The notes beneath the pieces are model-generated. The model searched no databases. It was given only the letters and a program-made list of their open reading frames with translations, and was not told the origin of the DNA. The translations under genes and the position numbers were made by a program. This document shows positions 25,890-32,503 of a stretch of 32,503 nt of DNA, in pieces. The stretch spans positions 1 to 32,503 of the forward strand of contig JALGXV010000007.1 in the NCBI GenBank assembly GCA_029821885.1, written 5' to 3'. How positions within the stretch are numbered: the stretch's first letter is position 1; every line of letters starts with the position of its first letter. Origin of the DNA: Candidatus Hebobacteria bacterium (GTDB lineage: Bacteria; Armatimonadota; Hebobacteria; Hebobacterales; Hebobacteraceae).

Positions 25890-26306
25890 CTAGACCTCCC
25901 AGACCTTCTCTCCGTCATCATAGTCGTCGTGTCCACTGAGGATTCGCTTGACGAAAGTGATCAACTCCAGTGGGTTAAATGGCTTGGTCAGGTAGGCGCT
26001 CACACCGGACGCCCAGCCACGGAACACATCGGCATCCTGTGCCTTGGCCGTCAGCATGATGATGGGGATCTCTCGCGTCTCAGGGTTGGCCTGGAGGCGC
26101 TTGAGCACCTCGAAGCCGTCCATCTTCGGCATCATGACATCGAGGACGATAAGGTCGGGCTTGTCGCTCTCCACCTTCTTGAGCGCCTCAGGACCGTCGA
26201 AGGCAGTGATGACCTGATAGCCGGAACGCTCGAGGTTGACCTGGATGAGGCGGACTATGTGGCGCTCATCATCGACCGCCATGACCTTCTTGCCGGGCAT
26301 GTCCAC
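25890..26306 (-). CDS. Receiver-only (CheY-like) response regulator
   Basis: VMAVDDERHIVRLIQ, LIVLDVMMPKMDGFEVL, IIMLTAKAQD, AYLTKPFNPLELI; no output domain. Confidence 0.95.
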   Translation of the reverse strand: MDMPGKKVMAVDDERHIVRLIQVNLERSGYQVITAFDGPEALKKVESDKPDLIVLDVMMPKMDGFEVLKRLQANPETREIPIIMLTAKAQDADVFRGWASGVSAYLTKPFNPLELITFVKRILSGHDDYDDGEKVWEV

Positions 26307-26362
26307 AACCTTCCTCGGCGGGCGCGATAAGCCCCCGTGCTCTTGCCTCCAGCGGCGGCGTC

Positions 26363-26392
26363 AGTATAGCACGCAGCTCTCGGCAGTGTCAA
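26363..26392 (-). promoter_or_regulatory. Strong sigma70-like promoter for the response regulator gene
   Basis: Minus strand TTGACA-N18-TATACT, about 55 nt upstream of the start codon. Confidence 0.7.
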
Positions 26393-26583
26393 CGCACGGC
26401 CTTGTCTGGGGCAAAGCGCGGGCCTAGCGTCCCATGAGCAGAGCGGTGAGGACCGGTTCCGGGATCGTCCTCATCCCGCAGCCACGTCGGAGATTGCCCC
26501 CGCTTGGAGGCGCGGGACACCGTAGAGCGAAACCAGATGCCGGGCGGACTGCGCGGCGAGGCGCACCCGCAAGGAGACGAACA

Positions 26584-27450
26584 TTGGGTGAGACGGAGGT
26601 CCTGCAAGTATCGGTATCGCAACAGCACTGGGCGCAGAGCCTCGAACGGAACGTGCGCCGGACGTTGGCGCATATCGGCCTCGCAGCCGACGAGGGCAGC
26701 GATGTCGTGCTCTTCCCCGAGGCGAACCTAACGGGGTACGACTTCCCGTACGTGCTGACCCTGGACTCGGCGGAGGTGGAGCGCGCGCTGACGCAGGTGC
26801 AGGAGGCAGCGCGGGAGGCGAAGCTGTGGGTGATCTGTGGGACGATCCAGCGCCGGTCGGGCGCAGAGAAGCTGCTGAACCTGGCGCACGTCATCGACGC
26901 ACAGGGCGAGGTGGTGCACGAATACGCGAAGATACAAATGGCCGGGAGGAATGAGCAGAAGTACTGCCGGCCGGGGGATAAGCTGTCGCTGTTCGAGGTA
27001 AAGGGGTTTCCGGCGACGATGGTGATCTGCCGCGACGGCCGGCACCCGGAGCTGTACCGGCTGCCGGCGATGGCGGGCGCGCGCATCCTCTTCCATCCGG
27101 CCTGCTCCACAGAGACGATCGAGGCGCTGTGGTGGAAGCGCGCCGCCGGCCGAGCGACACAGCCTGCCGGCCCGAGTTCCTCCATCTTCCATTGCTGCGC
27201 GAATACGGTGGGGCAGGACTACCGGGGGAAGCAGTCTTCCTCAGGCGGCTCCTTCATCAAGCATCCGACCGGGCTGTCGCTCGCAGAGGCAGACTGGTAC
27301 AGCGAGACCGTTATCACCGCTCGCCTCGACACGGCGGCAGCCGATGGTCGATATGCGCTCGCGAGCGCGGAGCATCCGGAGTTCCTGCGGCCGTACTACG
27401 AGAAGATAGTCGCCGATATCCGAGCCAGGAAGGACGAACGGCCGGAGTAG
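26584..27450 (+). CDS. Carbon-nitrogen hydrolase (nitrilase superfamily)
   Basis: Glu VLFPEANLTGYDF, Lys EYAKIQMAGR, Cys MVICRDGRHPELYRLPAMAGARI. TTG start at 26584 with SD AAGGAG; the track start 26434 is likely too far upstream. Confidence 0.88.
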   Translation: MGETEVLQVSVSQQHWAQSLERNVRRTLAHIGLAADEGSDVVLFPEANLTGYDFPYVLTLDSAEVERALTQVQEAAREAKLWVICGTIQRRSGAEKLLNLAHVIDAQGEVVHEYAKIQMAGRNEQKYCRPGDKLSLFEVKGFPATMVICRDGRHPELYRLPAMAGARILFHPACSTETIEALWWKRAAGRATQPAGPSSSIFHCCANTVGQDYRGKQSSSGGSFIKHPTGLSLAEADWYSETVITARLDTAAADGRYALASAEHPEFLRPYYEKIVADIRARKDERPE

Positions 27451-27492
27451 GACAACCTGCCATGGATGCGAGCTGAGGAGGTCTCAACCGGA

Positions 27493-28590
27493 ATGGGGTC
27501 AGACCAGATGACAACATGGTACCAGCGGCTGATGGCGCTGGCGCCACACCCGGTGTTGCGGAAAGCACTGGAAGTGGCGATCATCATCGTCGCCACCTGG
27601 ATCGTTTTCGTCGTGGTGAGCCGACTCATGTCGTGGATTGGCCGCCTCTTCACCGGGCGCGTCGCCGACGAAGTCAACAGGCAGCGAGTGGCGGCATTCG
27701 TCCTCGTGCTGGATACCCTTGTCAAGGGCGGCCTGATGTTTGCGGGGGGGCTCGGGGTCCTGACGAAGCTGGGTCTCTCCCCCGCGTTGACGGCGAAGGT
27801 AGTCGGCACCCTCGCCGTCGGGTGGATCGTCTATGTCGTGTTGAGCAGAGCCATAAGGCTGGCAGCAGGTGCGGCCGAGACGCGTATCGATTCAGAGCCC
27901 CATCGCCAGCGCGTGAAGACACTCATTCTCCTCAGTGAGAGCGTCGCCCGATACGGCATAATCATCGCTGCGGGCATCACCGTCCTGGGTCAGCTCGGGT
28001 TCAACCTGGCGCCCGTGCTGGCCGGCGCGGGCATCGCAGGGCTTGCGGTGGGCTTCGGTGCACAGAACCTGGTTCGAGATGTGATCTCCGGCTTCTTCAT
28101 CATCCTGGAGGGGCAGTACGCGGTTGGCGACCTGGTGAAGATCAACGGGGTGTTCGGCCGCGTCGAACGGCTCGGGCTGAGGATAACCGCGCTCAGGCAG
28201 CCGGATGGTGAACTGCGCTACTTCCCCAATGGCAGCATCAGCAGTGCGGACAACTTCACGGACAACTACGTCGCCCACACCCTCACCGTGCCGCTGCCCA
28301 CAGATGCGTCAGCTGACACCGACAAGCTTGTCGGCGATATCCTTTCCGACTTCGACAGGGAGTTCAGTGTCTTCTGGGGGCCGCCGAAGACCCTTGGAGG
28401 CGAGGCCCTCGACACCTATGCCCACGTGTTGCGGGTGGAAACGCACTCCATACCTGGAAGGCATACTCTCGTTGAGCAGAAGCTCCCCGCCCGCCTCAAG
28501 GCAGGCATCGAAAGGGGGGGACACTCTCTGCCGGCCGGGACAGACGTCAGCATTGCGCTGCGGTATCCTGCGCCGGGCGAGAAGGTCTAG
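27493..28590 (+). CDS. MscS family mechanosensitive ion channel
   Basis: GAGIAGLAVGFGAQNLVRDVISGFFIILEGQYAVGDLVKINGVFGRVERLGLRITALRQPDGELRYFPNGSI; GAGGAGG SD upstream of ATG 27493. Confidence 0.95.
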   Translation: MGSDQMTTWYQRLMALAPHPVLRKALEVAIIIVATWIVFVVVSRLMSWIGRLFTGRVADEVNRQRVAAFVLVLDTLVKGGLMFAGGLGVLTKLGLSPALTAKVVGTLAVGWIVYVVLSRAIRLAAGAAETRIDSEPHRQRVKTLILLSESVARYGIIIAAGITVLGQLGFNLAPVLAGAGIAGLAVGFGAQNLVRDVISGFFIILEGQYAVGDLVKINGVFGRVERLGLRITALRQPDGELRYFPNGSISSADNFTDNYVAHTLTVPLPTDASADTDKLVGDILSDFDREFSVFWGPPKTLGGEALDTYAHVLRVETHSIPGRHTLVEQKLPARLKAGIERGGHSLPAGTDVSIALRYPAPGEKV

Positions 28591-28633
28591 CTGACCTGTC
28601 AGGTACCCAGCACACTCAGCGGCGGCTTCTGAT

Positions 28634-28993
28634 CTAGACGTTGTCTTCCAGCAGACTGGTCGGCGACGGGCACTCGGGCCTGCCCTGGCTTCCGCTGACG
28701 GCCTCCTCCACGGCCAGGCGGATCTTCTCGATCTCCTGTTCACGCGCCCGACCTGGCTCCGCCGCGCAGAGGGCAAGGCTGAGGTTCATCGTAGCCACCA
28801 GATCAGACATCAGGGAGCGGATCCTTCCTGTTGCCTGCTCTGCCCGCGAGACCTCTTCCTGGAGCTTCCGGCAGTCTCTGAGGGCAGCTCGGTGGAGTTT
28901 GCCGATCAGGATCACGCCGATCAGACCGGGTATGGCGACTACGGCGATTCCAAGGTAGTAGGCGACCAGGCCGCCTGTGGCATCAATCAGCAT
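28634..28993 (-). CDS. Hypothetical protein: single N-terminal TM plus coiled coil
   Basis: MLIDATGGLVAYYLGIAVVAIPGLIGVILIGKLHRAALRDCRKLQEEVSRAEQATGRIRSLMSDL...; convergent with mscS. Confidence 0.6.
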   Translation of the reverse strand: MLIDATGGLVAYYLGIAVVAIPGLIGVILIGKLHRAALRDCRKLQEEVSRAEQATGRIRSLMSDLVATMNLSLALCAAEPGRAREQEIEKIRLAVEEAVSGSQGRPECPSPTSLLEDNV

Positions 28994-29229
28994 GGCTCTC
29001 TCATTCCTCTGGTGATTCTCGCCAAGCGGTGCCCTCTTGTCGGTGTCACTAGCGTACCTCCTTGCCCGGCTGGCCGCAATCGCCTAAGAGAGTGACAATC
29101 CATGCCCCGAAAATACTACATATTGAGGGTGAAACGTGGAAAGAACATCTGGCTCCCATTGGGGCGCACAGGGCGGCAAGGGGTCGATAGGCGCCGTTTT
29201 CCCGCCTGCGCCATGGCTGAGCCAAGGTG

Positions 29230-29928
29230 ATGAGCAGAACGACACAGGCAGCACGCGCGCGCAGCAGCGTCGGAACCGTCAGCACGATCTGCGTCGACGA
29301 CCAGCTCGTGTTCCGTATGGGCTTGCGCATGTACCTGGTGGAGGCGATGCCAGAGGTCGACTGGGCCGGAGAAGCCGACTCAGTGCCAGCGGGGCTTGTG
29401 CTTGCGCAACGGGTCGAGCCCGACTTCATCTTGCTCGACGCCTTCCTGGGGGAGGCGCCGACGAGCGACATGATCGGCCAGTTCCGCGCTGCCTGCCCGG
29501 AAGCCGCGTTGGTCCTATTCGCCAATCTCCCCGACATGAAGAATCTGGCCGACGCCGCCAGCTCTGGCGTAAACGGCTACCTGCTGAAGACGCTGTCCCC
29601 CGCACAGATGGTCGATGCCTTCCGGCAAGTCCTCCAAGGGGCCACGTGGATACAGCCGGAGTTGACACAGCAGCTCTACGCGGAATTCGCGCAGGGCCCG
29701 CCTACAGCCTCCTCAGCCTCTGAAGGCGAAGCCGACCTCACACCCCGGCAGCTCGAAGTCCTCCAGCTTGTGGCTCAGGGGCTTCGCAACGCGGAGATCG
29801 CGGAACGCCTCACCATAAGTGAGCAGACGGTGAAGACGCACGTCGCGCACTTACTCGAGAAGCTTGGCGTCACCAGCCGTCTCCACGCCGCGCGGTATGC
29901 CATTAGCAGGAAGTTGGTGGACGCGTAG
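29230..29928 (+). CDS. NarL/FixJ-type (LuxR HTH) response regulator with atypical receiver
   Basis: ICVDDQLVFRMGLRMYLVEAM...FILLDAFLGEA...GYLLKTLSPAQM plus LTPRQLEVLQLVAQGLRNAEIAERLTISEQTVKTHVAHLLEKLGVTSR. Confidence 0.93.
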   Translation: MSRTTQAARARSSVGTVSTICVDDQLVFRMGLRMYLVEAMPEVDWAGEADSVPAGLVLAQRVEPDFILLDAFLGEAPTSDMIGQFRAACPEAALVLFANLPDMKNLADAASSGVNGYLLKTLSPAQMVDAFRQVLQGATWIQPELTQQLYAEFAQGPPTASSASEGEADLTPRQLEVLQLVAQGLRNAEIAERLTISEQTVKTHVAHLLEKLGVTSRLHAARYAISRKLVDA

Positions 29929-29931
29929 GCG

Positions 29932-30081
29932 CTACTTCGCCGGGGCGTACGTGATCTGACCTGACTGCTCCAGCGGCCGCTGGGGCTTCTCTCTGTCCAG
30001 GTAGTGGAGATTACCACCATCTCCCTTCGCCAGCGCCGCCGGCCGGCACACGAGTCCCAGGTCTATCATAGCGGGCGCCAT
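29932..30081 (-). CDS. Possible short unlisted ORF or pseudogene remnant (low confidence)
   Basis: 49 codons, MAPAMIDLGLVCRPAALAKGDGGNLHYLDREKPQRPLEQSGQITYAPAK*; frame stays open upstream into the nitroreductase stop region; below the ORF-track size cutoff. Confidence 0.25.
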   Translation of the reverse strand: MAPAMIDLGLVCRPAALAKGDGGNLHYLDREKPQRPLEQSGQITYAPAK

Positions 30082-30142
30082 CCGCGAGGCGCCGTGGCCA
30101 CCATGCGTCGCGCTGAGGCAGACCGGGGCGATCGGGCCGGCG

Positions 30143-30670
30143 TCATCCCGTCCAGCCGTTCCACATCACGAACTCGTCGAGCGGAATGCGACCCTCGGGC
30201 TCCTCGAACGGGTCGCCCTCGGGGTATCCAAGTGGCGTGAGCGCGACGACGTTCACGTCCTCGGGGAGGCCGAAGAACTCCTTGAGAGCGGTGTTGCTGA
30301 AGGACCCGATCCAACAGCTGCCCAGGCCTTCGGCGCGAGCCGCCAGAGTCAGGTGATCGACCGCGATGGCCACATCCACGATCATGGCACAGTCGCCCAT
30401 CCACTCACCGCGGTTGTACTCGATGTCCCGGCCGACCGCACAGACGATGACAGGCGCGGTGGCGACGAAGGCCTGGTCGTGGCACATCGGTACGAGCTTC
30501 TGCTTGGTCTCGGGGTCCGTCACGACGATGAGGCGGGTGGGCTGGCGGTTGCTTCCCGAGGGCGCGATGCGCGCCGCGTCGAGGAGCCGATTCAACACCT
30601 CCTGCGGGATGGAGTCGGGTCGGTACTTGCGGACGCTGCGGCGCGTCCGGATCACGTCGTAGAGGTCCAT
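30143..30670 (-). CDS. Nitroreductase family protein
   Basis: MDLYDVIRTRRSVRKYRPDSIPQEVLNRLLDAARIAPSGSNRQPTRLIVV; AIAVDHLTLAARAEGLGSCWIGSF. Confidence 0.95.
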   Translation of the reverse strand: MDLYDVIRTRRSVRKYRPDSIPQEVLNRLLDAARIAPSGSNRQPTRLIVVTDPETKQKLVPMCHDQAFVATAPVIVCAVGRDIEYNRGEWMGDCAMIVDVAIAVDHLTLAARAEGLGSCWIGSFSNTALKEFFGLPEDVNVVALTPLGYPEGDPFEEPEGRIPLDEFVMWNGWTG

Positions 30671-30714
30671 GTCAGGCTCCCTCCGTCCCTTGGCTTGCAG
30701 CGGGTCGGGCCATC

Positions 30715-31650
30715 TTACCAGAGGTTCGCCACGATGATGCCGGCGGCCACAAGCGCGGCCGCCACCATCAGTCCCAGTGTCACGGGCTCACCCAGTACGA
30801 GTGCGCTGACGAATATGCCCACCAGAGGCGAGATGAACCCGAAGATGGAGATGAGGCTGGCGGCGTACCTGCGCAGCAGCCATGTCCAGACAGTGAAGCA
30901 CAGCGCGCCGATCATGATACCTTGGTAGATAACCGCGGCCACGCTGATGAACTCCGGTCGCGCCGCGGCCAGGTTCTCGAACACGAGGCTATAAGCGAAG
31001 AACGCGGCCGCGCCGATTGCCATCTCCCAGAGCACCAAGCGGCTGGGCTCGATCCGGGAGACTGCGTGCTTCAGGAACACGACCTGAGCGCCAAGCAGGA
31101 ACGCGCTGAATAGCTGGATGAGATCGCCCCGCAGCTGGGTCCCTTCCCAGGTTCCCCACTCGCCCACGAAGAGGGCCACAACACCGACGAAGGCGGCAAT
31201 CACCCCGGCGACGCGCCCCGGGGTGGCGCGATCCCCGGGAATCAGGAAATGGGCCATGACGACCACGAAGAATGGGTAGGTGTGCAGCAGCACCACCGAG
31301 TGACCGGCCGTCCCCCAGTACACCCCCAGAGTGAAGGTAGAGATCTGGACGATGAAGAAGGCGGCGGCCGCCACCAACCACAGGGCCTCTCCCCGCTGCG
31401 GCCGCACTTGTACGCCCGTGGCGCGACACCACACCCAGACCCCCACGCTCGCGATCGCGAACCGCGCCCCTACTGCTCCCATGGGTGGCAGACTAAGAAG
31501 CGCGAGCTTGAGGGCGGTGGGGTTCGTTCCCCAGATCAGGCCGATGAGGATGGCGAGCACGGCGGCCGATGCGGTCAACCGCGCGGAGACGATCTGAGGC
31601 CGCGCGATCCTAGCAGCGGCATCCTGTCCTGTAGTCTCTGGCATGCTCAC
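30715..31650 (-). CDS. EamA/DMT family transporter
   Basis: Two EamA-like repeats: ILIGLIWGTNPTALKLALLSLPPMGAVGARF and GIMIGALCFTVWTWLLRRYAASLISIFGFISPLVGIFVSALVLGEPVTLGLMVAAALVAAGIIVAN. Confidence 0.92.
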   Translation of the reverse strand: MSMPETTGQDAAARIARPQIVSARLTASAAVLAILIGLIWGTNPTALKLALLSLPPMGAVGARFAIASVGVWVWCRATGVQVRPQRGEALWLVAAAAFFIVQISTFTLGVYWGTAGHSVVLLHTYPFFVVVMAHFLIPGDRATPGRVAGVIAAFVGVVALFVGEWGTWEGTQLRGDLIQLFSAFLLGAQVVFLKHAVSRIEPSRLVLWEMAIGAAAFFAYSLVFENLAAARPEFISVAAVIYQGIMIGALCFTVWTWLLRRYAASLISIFGFISPLVGIFVSALVLGEPVTLGLMVAAALVAAGIIVANLW

Positions 31651-31802
31651 CTTCGTGGAGAAGCCCCAGCGGCGCTCGAGCGCTCACGAAGAGGATTCCT
31701 CTCATGGTTCCGCGCTCCCTTCGAAGCAAGGAGCCTGCACCTGCACCGGCGAAGCCAGTCTGCCGGGCCAATGTGCCGGCCCGGACTCACTGCACACCGA
31801 GG

Positions 31803-32503
31803 GTGCAATTGCCAACACCGCGTCAGCCACGCAAGGAAGAGGCCGCACCCCTGGCCGAGCTCATTGACAGCGTCTTCGGCCTGGGCAAGTTGTACTCCGA
31901 AGAGCAGATGGTGACCACACTGCGGCGGGCACCAACCCGCCGCGACACGCTCATCATGGTCGAAGACGGCCGGCCCGTGTCCCATATCCGGACGGCCTAC
32001 GCAGATGCCCTCGTGTATGGCTGCCGGTTCCGCGTCGCCAGCATAGGAGCGGTATCTACTCATCCCGACTATCGCGGCCGGGGGTACGCCGACGCGCTTC
32101 TCGAGGAATCCTTGGGGAGGATGGACGCGAAGCGCGCGAAGGTGCTGATCGTGTCCGGCGACCGCGGCCTCTACCGACGCGCACACTGTGCGACCGCCGG
32201 TCGAGTCTTCGAGGCAGTCCTGGGACCCAGGCGAACCGACCAGCGGTCCCCCGACGTCACTGTCCGACGCGTCAGCGCCGATGACTGGGGGCCCCTCGCC
32301 CCACTCCACCAGACTGAGAGCGTGCGGTTCGCTCGGCCCATGGGCTTTATGGCAAACCTGCCGTTCTGGTGGAGCTGCAATCGCCCGGAGATATGGTTGA
32401 TCGAGGCCAGCGGACGGCCAGCGGCGTACGTCATGCTCGCCATCCCGTGGGGCAGCGGCCCAACGGAGGCGAAGCGGGAGGTGCACGAGTACGCCGGATC
32501 GCG
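31803..32503 (+). CDS. GNAT family N-acetyltransferase (3' truncated by window edge; absent from ORF track)
   Basis: My translation of an open frame to the window end: VQLPTPRQPRKEEAAPLAELIDSVFGLGKLYSEEQMVTTLRRAPTRRDTLIMVEDGRPVSHIRTAYADALVYGCRFRVASIGAVSTHPDYRGRGYADALLEESLGRMDAKRAKVLIVSGDRGLYRRAHC... GNAT motif A THPDYRGRGYADALL. Alternative upstream ATG at 31704. Confidence 0.85.
   Translation, partial: MQLPTPRQPRKEEAAPLAELIDSVFGLGKLYSEEQMVTTLRRAPTRRDTLIMVEDGRPVSHIRTAYADALVYGCRFRVASIGAVSTHPDYRGRGYADALLEESLGRMDAKRAKVLIVSGDRGLYRRAHCATAGRVFEAVLGPRRTDQRSPDVTVRRVSADDWGPLAPLHQTESVRFARPMGFMANLPFWWSCNRPEIWLIEASGRPAAYVMLAIPWGSGPTEAKREVHEYAGS

Noticed and set aside
26434-26583. N-terminal 50 codons of the nitrilase ORF as listed
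   Set aside because: Upstream peptide is Arg/Gly-rich without homology; TTG 26584 has a good SD and a nitrilase-like N-terminus follows.
1-32503. CRISPR arrays, tRNA/rRNA genes, transposases, phage genes, tandem repeats
   Set aside because: Looked for direct-repeat arrays, TTCGA/T-loop-like intergenic segments and transposase motifs; none convincing by eye.

Overview
32.5 kb high-GC bacterial segment. The H-X9-DG prepilin-like gene and mixed gene content suggest an uncultured Armatimonadota-, Planctomycetota- or Hydrogenedentota-like anaerobe; this placement is inference only. I find about 27 protein genes and no convincing tRNA, rRNA, CRISPR array, prophage or transposase. Main content: truncated CusA-type RND pump; prepilin-like pseudopilin; thi4 thiazole synthase behind a TPP riboswitch; B12-binding radical SAM protein; ECF sigma factor with a ~230-aa C-terminal extension containing an excisionase-like HTH; glcD-glcE without glcF; two CooC-type Ni-insertion ATPase paralogs, the second translationally coupled to a UROD/MtaA-superfamily gene; a three-gene methanogen-type homocysteine (aspartate semialdehyde sulfurtransferase) operon; uppP; DegT aminotransferase; moaA-MFS-plsC-trypsin-like protease gene string; receiver-only response regulator; nitrilase; MscS; atypical LuxR-type regulator; nitroreductase; EamA transporter; and a GNAT gene running off the 3' edge that the ORF track does not list. 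Most interesting leads: (1) the ECF sigma/excisionase-like HTH fusion with a 16-bp perfect palindrome just upstream of its start codon; (2) Thi4 with Cys where archaeal Thi4 has His, behind a TPP riboswitch with a plausible SD-sequestering platform; (3) the bacterial sulfide-to-homocysteine operon with a long unexplained leader; (4) the paired CooC/UROD locus; (5) a possible structured leader upstream of the first cooC.
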